Origin: Liriodendron chinense
Lineage: Eukaryota > Streptophyta > Magnoliopsida > Magnoliales > Magnoliaceae
Direction: 5' to 3'
Length of the DNA: 64,000 bases
Assembly: GCA_003013855.2 (NCBI GenBank)
Contig: ML058484.1
Span: 10,713,344-10,777,343, forward strand
Positions 48,838-60,196 of this stretch are shown here, one piece after another (positions within the stretch are counted from its first letter, which is position 1; each line of letters opens with the position of its first letter). The translations under genes were made by a program, and so were the position numbers. A model generated the notes under the pieces. The model had not been told where the DNA came from. It did no database searches and saw only the letters and a list, made by a program, of their open reading frames with translations.

Positions 48838-49239
48838 AGTGTATTTTGGAAGTATAGAAATCTGCCAAATTGTCCTGTTGGACAGTCCAAGGTTGGATAG
48901 ATTGGAATGTTCTCGTTGTTTGTCATTTACATGCTCTGTCATTAGTTTCGTGCGGTAACTCTCCTATTCTCTCTGGATATGTTTCTTATGTTTAATTCCA
49001 TTGTCAATTTAATCCACACAATGTGTGGATAGTTGACGTGGAAATGAAATGTACGATAAATATATCTGGAGAGATAGGGGGAGATGCTGTCGAAATTTAG
49101 GCTTAGACATTTAAATGGAAATAATGATAGCATTTCAATCTATCCATCCTTGGATGGGCTACTGATTTTTATTATATTATCATTTACTAGCAAATTAGAT
49201 GATGAACATGATACTTGTGATTAAGAGTAGTTGATTGAT

Positions 49240-50130
49240 TTTGATGTCGAGCGGGGGTCCCTGGAAGGTGGGAACTGCTGTTGTGACCATGCTGAAGCTG
49301 TCATGTTCCTATGGACAGCAATATTGGTGGCCTGGCCATTTGGACAGGCCCGTGTTTATGTTTCCTATGGACAGCAATATGGGTGGCCTGGCCATTTGGA
49401 CAGGCCCGTTTTTATGTATTAGCTCAAAATTGATGGAGCAGACCCGGATGTGCGTCGGAGCTATCCGGATGTTGAGCGGGGGTCCCTGGAAGGTGGGAAC
49501 CGCTGTTATGACCATGATGAAGCTGTCCATTTCCTATGGATAGCAATATGGGTGGCCTGGCCATTTGGACAGGCCCGTGTTTATGTATTAGCTCGAAATT
49601 GATGGAGCAGACACGGATGTGCGTCGGAGCTATCCGGATGTTGAGCAGGGGTCCCTGAAAGGTGGGAACCGCGGTTATGACCATAATGAAGCTATCCATT
49701 TCCTATGGACAGCAATATGGGTGGCCTGGCCATTTGGACCGGCCCGTGTTTATGTATTAGCTTGAAATTAATGGAGCAGACCCGGATGTGCGTCGGAGCT
49801 ATCCGGATATTGAGCGGGGGTCCCTGGAAGGTGGGAACCGTTGTTGTGACCATGCTGAAGCTGTCCATTTCCTATGGACGGCAATATGGGTGGCCTGGCC
49901 ATTTGGACATGGCCCGTGTTTATGTATTAGCTCGAAATTGATGGAGCAGACACGAATGTGCGTCGGAGCTATCCGAATGTTGAGCGGGAGTCCCTGGAAG
50001 GTGGGAACCGCTGTTATGACCATGATGAAGCTGTCCATTTCCTATGGACAGCAATATGGGTGGCCTGGCCATTTGGATAGGCCTACTTTGTGTGGAGCAG
50101 ACCCGGATGTGCGTCGGAGCTATCCGTGAG
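49240..50130. repeat. 169-bp satellite array, block 1
   Basis: AGCAATATGGGTGGCC occurs at 49373, 49542, 49711, 49880 and 50050, a 169-170-bp period, with a partial first unit from 49240. Long overlapping open frames in several phases are by-products of the repeat. Confidence 0.9.
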
Positions 50131-50149
50131 TTGGTTGAGTCTCCAAGAC

Positions 50150-52437
50150 CTACACCCTAAACCCGAAACCATAAACCTAAAACTAAAACCTATAAGCTAC
50201 GGCTAAACCTAAACCTAAACTTAATTCACCTAACTCTAAACCCAGACCCAAACTCGAAAACCTAACCCTAAACCCGATCTCGAACCCGAAACTGTAAACC
50301 TATGTAACTTAATCCTAATCTCAAATCACCTAAACTAAACCTACACCTATTCCTAAATCAATTCACCTAACCAAAACCTAGACCCAAACTCGGAAACCTA
50401 ACACTAAACCCGATCCCGAACCCAAAACTATAAACCTATGCCTAAACCTAATCCTAAACTCAAATCACCTAAACTAAACCTATACCTATTCTTAAATCAA
50501 TTCACCTAACCTAAACCTAGACCCAAACTCGCAAACCTAACCCTAAACCCGATCCCGAACCCGAACCCGAAAATCTCAACCTATGACTAAACCTAATCCT
50601 AAACTCAAATCACCTAAACTAAACCTACACTTATTCCTAAATCCATTCAACAAACCTAAACTTAGACCCAAACATGAAAATCTAACCCGAAACCCGATCC
50701 CGAACCCAAAACTGTAAACCTATACCTAAATCTAATCCTAAACTCAAATCACCTAAACTAAACCTACACCTATTCCTAAATCAATTCACCTAACCTAAAC
50801 TTGACCCAAACACGGAATTCTAACCCGAAACTTGATCCCGAACCCAAAACTGTAAACCTATGCCTAAACCTAATCCTAAACTCAAATCATCTAAACTAAA
50901 CCTACACCTATTCCTAAATCAATTCACCTAACCTAAACCTAGACCCAAACTCACTTACTTAACCCTAAACCTAATCCCGAACCCGAAAATCGAAACCTAT
51001 GCCTAAACCTAATCCTAAATTCAAATCACCTAAACTAAACCTACATATATTCCTAAATCCATTCACCTAACCTAAACTTAGACCCAAACATGAAAATCTA
51101 ACCCGAAACCCTATCCCGAACCCGAAAATCTAAACCTATTCCTAAACCTGATCCTAAACTCAAATCACCTAAACCAAACCTACACCTATTCCTAAATCAA
51201 TTCACCTAACCTAAACCTAGACCCAAACTCGCAAACCTAACCCTAAACCCGATCCCGAACCCGAAAATCTTCACCTATGACTAAACCTAGTCCTAAACTC
51301 AAATCACCTAAACTAAACCTACACCTATTCCTAAATCCATTCACCTAACCTAAACTTAGACCCAAACACAGAAATCTAACCCGAAACTCGATCCCGTACC
51401 CAAAACTGTAAACCTATGCCTAAACCTAATCCTAAACTCAAATCACCTAAACTAAACCTACACCTATTCCTAAATCAATTCACCTAACTTAAACTTAGAC
51501 CCAAACACGGAAATCTAACCCGAAACGCGATCCCGAACACAAAACTGTAAACCTATGCCTAAACCTAATCCTAAACTCAAATCACCTAAACTAAACCTAC
51601 ACCTATCCTAAATCAATTCACCTAACCTAAACTTAGACCCAAACACGAAAATCTAACCCGAAACCCGATCCCGAACACAAAACTGTAAACCTACGCCTAA
51701 ACCTAATCCTAAACTCAAATCACCTAAACTAAACCTACACCTATTCCTAAATCAATTCACCTAACCTAAACCTAGACCCAAACTCGCAAACCTAACCCGA
51801 AACCCGATCCCGTACCTGAAAATCTAAACCTATGCCTAAACCTAATCCTAAACTTAAATCACCTAAACTAAACCTACACCTATTCCTAAATCCATTCACC
51901 TAACCTAAACTTAGACCCAAACATGGAAATCTAACCCAAAACCCGATCCCAAACCCGAAAATCTAAACCTATGCCTAAACCTAATCCTAAACTCAAATCA
52001 CCTAAATTAAACCTACACATATTCCTAAATTCATTCACCTAACCTAAACTTAGACCCAAACACGAAAATCTGACCCGAAACCTGATCCCGAACCCGAAAA
52101 TCTAAACCTATGCCTAAACCTAATCCTAAACTCAAATCACGTAAACTAAACCTACACCTATTCCTAAATCAATTCACCTAACCTAAACCTAGACCCAAAC
52201 TCGCAAACCTAACCCTAAACCGGATCCCGAACCCGAAAATCTTCACCTATAACTATACCTAATCCTAAACTCAAATCACCTAAACTAAACCTACACCTAT
52301 TCCTAAATCCATTCACCTAACCTAAACTTAGATCCAAACACGGAAATCTAACCTGAAACCCGATCCCGAACCCAAAACTGTAAACCTATGCCTAAACCTA
52401 ATCCTAAAGTCAAATCACCTAAACTAAACCTACACCT
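50150..52437. repeat. 139-bp telomere-like satellite array, block 1
   Basis: About sixteen units built of CCTAAAC, AACCCGA and CCTAACC heptamers. The marker CCTAAACTAAACC recurs at spacings of mostly 138-140 bp (145 once). The array is cut mid-unit at CCTACACCT, directly followed by the inner CACTA terminus. Confidence 0.9.
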
Positions 52438-52847
52438 CACTACAAGAAAACGGATTTTTACCGACGAAAGTATTACCGACGAAATAATTTTTGTTGGGAA
52501 AAACCATTTTTCCCGACGAAATGAAAAAATCGTCGGTAAAAATCTCCTGCCACCACCAAATTCATTCCCGCCATACACTTTTACCGACGAAATAAAAATT
52601 TCGTCGGTAAAAAGCTTCTTGCCGACGAAGTAACCCGTCGCTAAAAAAGATAACAGAAAACTTTACTTTTACCGACGAAATATTTCGTAGGTAAAAGTCT
52701 TCACTTTTACCGATGAACAATTTCGTCGGTAAAAGTCTTATTTCCTGATTCCCGCCAAGAGTGAGAAAAACTTTTACCGACGAAATTACTTACTTTTACC
52801 GATAAAAGTCTTTTAAGTTATTACCCAGCGCGACCGTCCCTCATTTC

Positions 52848-52895
<48 letters not shown>

Positions 52896-53455
52896 TCGAA
52901 TGACCCTCACCGTCCGCGGCCGTCTCTCTCATCGCTGACCACCGGCGTCCGGCGTTCGGTCACCGGCGTCGTACCATCTCTGCCGACCACCCATCTCAGC
53001 CGACCATCTCTTACCGACGTCCCACCGTCGCTTGCCAAGAACGTCCGCCGGCCTCCGTTCGCCGCCGCCACCTCCGGTAACCCTCTCCCCCTTCCTTCTT
53101 CCTCCATTTCCCCTCTCTCCCTCTCTCCTCGTTGTTCATTGTGGGGCCCACTTCCAAAATCCAATGCATGTGGGTCCCACCGTCGCTGTCGAATGCATGT
53201 GGCCGGGTGGGTGCCACCGTCGCTTTCCATCGTCCATTGCATGTGGGTCCCACCGTCGATTTCCATCGTCTATTGCATGTGGGGTCCGCCTTAACTGTCC
53301 ATTATTTGGTGGGGCCCACTGATTTAGTAAATCCCTAATTAGGGATTTCGAAATTAAAATCTCCTAATTAGGGATTTCGAAATTAAAATCCCTAATTAGG
53401 GATTTTAAATTTTAAAATCCAAATTGTGATTTACAAATTAAAGAAAAAATGAAAT

Positions 53456-53685
53456 TGTGGGGCCCACCGTCGCTGTCCACTGCATGCGGGGCCCACGTCG
53501 ATGTCCACTGGCTGTAGGGCCCACCGTCGCTGTCCACTGGCTGTGGGGCGCATCGTCTCTGTCCACTGGCTGTGGGGCCCACGTCGCTGTCCACTGGCTG
53601 TGGGGCCCACCGTCGCTGTCCACTGGCTGTGGGGCCCACCGTCGCTGTCCACTGCCTGTGGGGCCCACGTCGCTGTCCACTGTTT
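53456..53685. repeat. 28-bp array, block 2
   Basis: About eight units, more than in block 1, with the same full and shortened alternation. Confidence 0.85.
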
Positions 53686-54271
53686 TAGATTAAGCATATA
53701 TTTGTGTGGAGTAAACTATGTGGGGCCCACAGTGATTTACGTATTTTATCCACTCCATCCATCCATCTTAGCAGGTAATTTTAGGAATGGTGCCCAAAAA
53801 TGAAGCATATCAAAACCTAAAGTGGACCACACCACAAGTGTGAACTAAATGTCTATCATTGAAAAATTCTAGGACGACACAGAAGTTTTGGATCAAGCTG
53901 ATATTTGTGTTTTCCCTTCATCCATATCCATGTGATCTTATGGACAGGTTAGATGACAAATAAAGATCATAGGGGAGCCTGGGAATGGTGGAAATCATTA
54001 TTCCCACTGTTTACCATGGCATGGTCCGCTTGAGATTTGGATATGCTTAAATTTTGGGCTCAACCACTAAAATGAGCTGAAAAAACATAAGGACGGAATA
54101 GATAAATCACATACATTCTAGGTGGGCCCAACTGAGTTTACTCTACATGATAAGAGATAAGAGCTAGCGTGCAGAGTTACTCCGCACGCAATTCGATTCC
54201 CATGGTGGGCCCCATACATACTTATTTGTTCAGAAAATAGCAGTCATTAGGTATTTGATTAGACTTGATTC

Positions 54272-54487
54272 ATGGTGTTGATGATTCTGTCATTTTCATG
54301 TGCTTGTGTATCTAGAATTGATGGAGCAAACCCGGATGTGCGTTGGAGCTACCCGTGGTTGATTTATGTGGATGTATGTTGTGGATGTATTTGGCTTATT
54401 ATTAATAGTTATTTTTTGTCCACAAATGGTAGTATAATAGAATCAGTTAGCCCATTTGGAGATTTCTATATTGTCGAGCATAGATAA
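54272..54487 (+). other. 71-codon open frame, block 2 (coding status unknown)
   Basis: One residue differs from the block 1 frame (DVRWSYPW here, DVRRSYPW there). Same comments on origin; no domain recognised. Confidence 0.25.
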
Positions 54488-54889
54488 AGTGTATTTTGGA
54501 GGTATAGAAATCTGCCAAATTGTCCTGTTGGACAGTCCAAGGTTGGATAGATTGGAATGTTCTCGTTGTTTGTCATTTACATGCTCTGTCATTAGTTTCG
54601 TGCGGTAACTCTCCTATTATCTCTGGATATGTTTCTTATGTTTAATTCCATTGTCAATTTAATCCACACACTGTGTGGATAGTTGACGTGGAAATGAAAT
54701 GTAAGATAAATATATCTGGAGAGATAGGGGGAGATGCTGTCGAAATTTAGTCTTAGGCATTTAAATGGAAATAATGATCGCATTTCAATCTATCCATCCT
54801 TGGATGGGCGACTGATTTTATTATATTATCATTTAGTGGCAAATTAGATGACGAACATGATACTTGTAATTCAAAGTAGTTGATTGATG

Positions 54890-55560
54890 TTGATGTTGAG
54901 CGGGGGTCCCTGGAAGGTGGAAACCGCGGTTTAGACCATGATGATGAAGCTGTCCTGTTCCTATGGACAGCAATATGGGTGGCCTGGCCATTTGGACAGG
55001 CCCGTGTTTATGTATTAGCTTGAAATTAATGGAGCAGACCCGGATGTGCGTCGGAGCTATCCGGGTGTTGAGCGGGGGTCCCTGGAAGGTGGGAACCGCT
55101 GTTATGACCATGATGATGAAGCTGTCCTGTTCCTATGGACAGCAATATGGGTGGCCTGGCCATTTGGACAGGCCCGTGTTTATGTATTAGCTCGAAATTA
55201 ATGGAGCTGACCCGGATGTGCGTCGGAGCTATCCGGGTGTTGAGCGGGGGTCCTTGGAAGGTGGGAACCGCTGTTATGACCATGATGATGAAGCTGTCCA
55301 TTTTCTATGGACAGCGATATGGGTGGCCTGGCCATTTGGACAGGCCCGTGTTTATGTATTAGCTCGAAATTAATGGAGCAGACTCGGATGTGCGTCGGAG
55401 CTATCCGGGTGTTGAGCGGGGGTCCCTGGAAGGTGGGAACCCTGTTATGACCATGATGAAGCTGTCCATTTCCTATGGACAGAAATATGGGTGGCCTGGC
55501 CATTTGGACAGGCCCGCTTTGTGTAAAGCAGACCCGGATGTGCGTCGGAGCTATCCTTGA
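54890..55560. repeat. 172-bp satellite array, block 2
   Basis: Units at 54969, 55141, 55313 and 55481. Most are 172 bp because they carry ATGATGATG where block 1 units carry ATGATG, so this array changed as a group. Confidence 0.9.
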
Positions 55561-55574
55561 GTTGCTTGAGTCTC

Positions 55575-57787
55575 TAAGACCTACACCCTAAACCCGAAAC
55601 CATAAACCTAAAACTAAAACCTATAAGCTACGGCTAAACCGAAACCTAAACTCAATTCATCTAACTCTAAACCTAGACCCAAACTCAAAAACCTAACCAT
55701 AAACCCGATCCCGAACCCGAAACTATAAACCATTGCGTAAACCTAATCCTAATCTCAAATCACCTAACCTAAACCTACACCAATTCCTAAATACATTCAC
55801 CTAACCTAAACCTTGACCCAAACACGAAAACCTAACCCGAAACCCGATCCCGAACCCGAAAATCTCAACCTATGCCTAAACCTAGTCCTAATCTCAAATC
55901 ACCTAAACTAAACCTACACCTATTCCTAAATACATTCACCTTACCTAAACCTTAACCCAAACACGAAAACCAAACCCGAAACCCGATCCCGAACCCGCAA
56001 ATCTCAACTTATGCCGAAACCTAATCCTAATCTCAAATCACCTAAACTAAACCTACACCTATTCCTAAATCCATTCACCTAACTTAAACCTTGACCTAAA
56101 CACGAAAACCAAACCCGAAACCCGATCCCGAACCCGTAAATCTAAACCTATGCCCTAAACCTAATCCTAAACTCATGTCACCTAAACTAAACCTACACCT
56201 ACTCCTAAATACATTTACCTTACCTAAACCTTGACCCAAACACGAAAACTAAACCCGAAACCCGATCCCGAACCCACAAATCTCAACCTATGCCGAAACC
56301 TAATCCTAATATCAAATCACCTAAACTAAACCTACACCTATTCCTAAATCCATTCACTTAACCTAAACCTTTACCCAAACACGAGAACCAAACCCGAAAC
56401 CCGATCCCGAACCCGCAAATCTCAACCTATGCCGAAACCTAATCCTAATATCAAATCACCTAAACTAAACCTACACCTATTCCTAAATCCATTCACCTAA
56501 CCTAAACCTTGACCCAAATATGAAAACAAAACCCGAAACCCGATCCCGAACCCGTAAATCTAAACCTATGCCTTAAACCTAATCTTAAACTCATGTCACC
56601 TAAACTAAACCTACACCTATTCCTAAATCCATTCACCTAACCTAAACCTTGACCCAAACACGAAAACCAAACCCGAAACCCGATCCCGAACCCGCAAATC
56701 TAAACCTATGCCCTAAACCTAATCCTAATCTCATGTCACCTAAACTAAACCTACACCTATTCCTAAATCCATTAACCTAACCTAAACCTTGACCCAAACA
56801 CGAGAACCAAACCCGAAACCCGATCCCAAACCCGCAAATCTAAACCTATGCCCTAAACCTAATCCTGAACTCATGTCACCTAAACTAAACCTACACCTAC
56901 TCCTAAATACATTCTCCTAACCTAAACCTTGACCCAAACACGAAAACTAAACCCGAAACCCTATCCCGAACCCGCAAATCTAAACCTATGCCCTAAACCT
57001 AATCCTAAACTCATGTCACCTAAACTAAACCTACACATATTCCTAAATCCATTCACCTAACCTAAACCTTGACCCAAACACGAAAACCAAACCCGAAACC
57101 CGATCTCGAACCCGCAAATCTAAACCTATGCCCTAAACCTAATCCTAAACTCATGTCACTTAAACTAAACCTACACCTACTCCTAAATATATTCACCTTA
57201 CCTAAACCTTGACCCAAACACGAAAACCAAACCCGAAACCCGATCCCGAACCCGCAAATCTCAACCTATGCCGAAACCTAATCCTAATCTCAAATCACCT
57301 AAACTAAACTTACACCTATTCCTAAATCCATTCACTTAACCTAAACCTTTACCCAAACACGAGAACCAAACCCGAAACCCGATCCCGAACCCGCAAATCT
57401 CAACCTATGCCGAAACCTAATCCTATCAAATCACCTAAACTAAACCTACACCTATTCCTAAATCCATTCACCTAACCTAAACCTTGACCCAAACAGGAAA
57501 ACCAAACCCGAAACCCGATCCCGAACTAGCAAATCTAAACCTATGCCCTAAACCTAATCCTAAACTCATGTCACCTAAACTAAACCTACACCTATTCCTA
57601 AATCCATTCACCTAACCTAAACCTTGACCCTAACACGAAAACCAAACCCGAAACCCGATCCCGAACTCGCAAATCTAAACCTATGCCCTAAACCTAATCC
57701 TAAACTCATGTCACCTAAACTAAACCTACACCTACTCCTAAATACATTCACCTTACCTAAACCTTGACCCAAACATGAAAACCAAAC
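55575..57787. repeat. 140-bp telomere-like satellite array, block 2
   Basis: CCTAAACTAAACC recurs at 56041, 56181, 56320, 56459, 56599, 56739, 56879 and 57019: 139-140 bp. Units differ from block 1 by shared changes (CCTTGACCCAAACACG here, CCTAGACCCAAACTCG mostly there). The array stops mid-unit and joins transposase coding sequence near 57788. Confidence 0.9.
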
Positions 57788-57789
57788 CC

Positions 57790-59428
57790 TTTGCAAACGA
57801 CTGGAGAAGGATATTATCGTAATCCTTTGCAAACTTGAAAGAATACTTCCACCTGCATTTTTCGATGTCATGGTACACCTAGCGATTCACTTACCGCACG
57901 AAGCGAAGCTTGCGGGCCCAGTACAATATCGTTGGATGTATCCGATCGAAAGGTGATAGAACAATGATCATAAATTTTTATTCATTCCATACACTACGTA
58001 TATCCATGTTTTCATGTTCTAAACATATTGATTTTGTGTACAGATACCTTCACACATTAAAACAATATGTGAGGAATAAGGCACATCTAGAGGGATCCAT
58101 TGCTGAGGCGTACATTGATAATGAGTGCCTGACATTTTGCTCCATGTATCTTCGTTGCATAGAGAGTAGATTCAACCGAGAAGATCGGAATGCCGATGCA
58201 GGGCAGGAGCATGAACAAGGACTCATATCTGTATTCGCACATAACGTCCGTCCTTTAGGATCGCCGACGTTTCAGGATATGGACCCTTGGGATCAAGCGA
58301 AGGCGCGGTGGTATGTGTTGCATAACTGTGAAGAAATAAAGTCGTACTTGGAGTAAGTCTTCGCACATAATTGTATATCTACAGACAGTTTTAATCTCAA
58401 AATTTCTTGCTTACAACGTACCAATTGTGTATAGCGAACACATCGAGGAGATGAAGTCCTAATACCCTACAAATTATGATCGAATGCATCAGGATTTATT
58501 TCCAGAATGGTTTGCAAAACGTGTAAGATTAATTTACCTTCTATCTCACTACACTTACAATATTGTTGTATTGCACAATATTTATACGTAATTTTAAATG
58601 TCTAAACGTACATTTATATTCTGTACGTGATGATAGATGAAGATGTTGCGCGCTAGCAACTCTGCGGATGTGTCTGATGCGCTCTACTCACTGGCGTGTG
58701 GCCCTGATAGACGTGTATCTAGATATACAGGTTGTATTGTAAACGGGATTCGGTTCCACATTGAGGAGCGTGAGAAATATAGGACCACACAAAATAGTGG
58801 TGTGGTTGTGAAGGGAACCCATGAGGAGGTCGAAATTGATTTTTATGGCGTTTTGACGGATATTATTGAGCTGAGTTATTGCATGAGAAAGCGGGTGTAC
58901 TTATTTAAATGCGATTGGTGGGACATTGAAAATAAAAAGTTGGGAATACAGACTGATAATTACTTCACGAGCGTAAATTTATCTCGGAAGTGGTTTAAAG
59001 ATAACCCATTTATCATAGCCGGCCAAGCCGAACAAGTATTCTATCTCGCTGACACCAAGTTAGGCGGCTCTTGGCACGTGGTGCAGAAAATAAAGCCCAG
59101 GAACATATTTGACGTTCCCGAAGTAGACGTTGAAGATAACGATGAAGGGAGTAATAGAACGTCGTCAGTTGAACAAGCATATCAAGAAGACATGCCATCT
59201 TGGGATAGAGGGAATGATCCAAATGTTGATATTGATGTGGTGCAATTGAATAGGGATGATGTGCCACCTGATCATGTTGATGTCTCAATCATAAATGATA
59301 TTGTTAGAGATGATAGCGCTTTCATCGATGACAACGTTGCAAACGATGAAGAGAAAATTCTGATCAGCGATAGTGATGGTGAAGAAGAAAGAGTCGTAAG
59401 CGATAATGATTCAGACGACGATTATTAA
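57790..59428 (+). pseudogene. CACTA transposase (TNPD type), C-terminal remnant
   Basis: Exon a, about 57790-57952: LCKRLEKDIIVILCKLE, then FFDVMVHLAIHLPHEAKL and GPVQYRWMYPIER, the DUF4218 region. Exon b 58044-58352: YLHTLKQYVRNKAHLEGSIA. Exon c 58435-58522: HIEEMKS, an in-frame TAA (58460-58462), then FPEWFAKR. Exon d 58637-59428: DUF4216 region (YYGCIVNGIRFH-like: YTGCIVNGIRFHIEER, VYLFKCDWWD) and an acidic tail ending DNDSDDDY. Introns are GT-AG and phases fit. The N-terminal and catalytic Transposase_21 parts are absent, replaced by the satellite array. Such proteins cut the element ends; this one cannot. Confidence 0.85.
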
Positions 59429-59564
59429 ATGTATACAAGATGTACATGTAATTTTCAATTCGATTAATTTGATTATTGCAAGTATATATGTTTTACAAGT
59501 CATGATTTTTTTTCTGAATTGACTTATTTATAATCTACATTTACAATTAAGTCACTTTCTGATC

Positions 59565-59945
59565 ATGTCCTCCACAAATTGGAGCGTAGCGGAAGCACGC
59601 AGCATACTTCATTAGCTGTTGTAGATGGACTTTTCGGCCCTATATTCTTCTGGTAGGGCTAGAGAGATACCCGGTCTGGTCGAGAAATGTAGGGAGGAAG
59701 ACGATGACTCAGATGAAAGATTATACAATCTCAAATAAATTTCGGACCTGATTGAGGAATATAACCGCGAAAAACTTCGTATGGAAGATGTGACATTATC
59801 ACTTGCATATCTGAATGGAGTCCCGAGAGATCAGATTTCTCCTATTGTGACTGACATGTTGGCTGCAACAATGTCGAGTGCTTCATACAGCTTGACATAT
59901 ACATCTGCAGCGTACGATAACTTACGCAGGGAGTATTTCGGATAG
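59565..59945 (+). pseudogene. Decayed small ORF between the two transposase genes
   Basis: One frame of 126 codons from ATG (59565) to TAG (59943-59945) reads MSSTNWSVAEARSILH, two stops, MDFSALYSSG, a charged stretch EKCREEDDDSDERLYNLK, a third stop, and ISDLIEEYNREKLRMEDV. It is followed by SLAYLNGVPRDQIS and ends LRREYFG. The protein-like composition suggests a former gene. I do not recognise the family. Confidence 0.4.
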
Positions 59946-60196
59946 TTGATCCGAAGTTGATTTGTATTACAATGAAATATATGTATTTAATATATAATGA
60001 CAATGTGTAATGGATTTTTCAACTTTTATATTCTGTTTATGGTTTTATTATATTCTGCTTGCATTATAGTGTAATGGTCTAATCATATTTTTATCATCTC
60101 TCTAAGCATAAGCACAAATTCACTCTACAATGATGTTCATAAACTTGCATTGACATTGTTTAAATTTATAAGTTTGTATTTCAGATATATTCAGTC

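Larger units (their letters stand above)
46770..52437 (+). repeat. CACTA left half, block 1
   Basis: Order: terminus, subterminal repeats (46790-47270), (CT)n (about 47320-47360), GC-rich leader-like stretch, 28-bp array, foldback MITE (about 48072-48498), 71-codon open frame, 169-bp array, 139-bp array. The same order recurs in block 2 at high similarity. Confidence 0.85.
52438..57787 (+). repeat. CACTA left half, block 2, with internal terminus
   Basis: Starts with a second CACTACAAGAAAA (52438-52450) and repeats the block 1 order. Subterminal repeats 52450-52820, (CT)n about 52850-52885, MITE about 53722-54133. With this head alone the element would be 10.1 kb (52438-62553), a usual CACTA size. 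Confidence 0.85.

Noticed and set aside
49231..50129. Overlapping open frames of 60-113 codons on both strands
   Set aside because: They arise in several phases of the 169-bp repeat and have no independent coding signature.
50150..52437. True interstitial telomere
   Set aside because: Perfect CCCTAAA words are scattered; the repeat unit is 139-140 bp of degenerate heptamers, so it is telomere-like, not telomeric.
50150..57787. CRISPR-like regular repeats
   Set aside because: The arrays are head-to-tail satellites without unique spacers, in plant DNA, with no cas genes.
57617..57871. Gly-rich open frame on the - strand
   Set aside because: It spans the satellite array and the antisense of transposase exon a.
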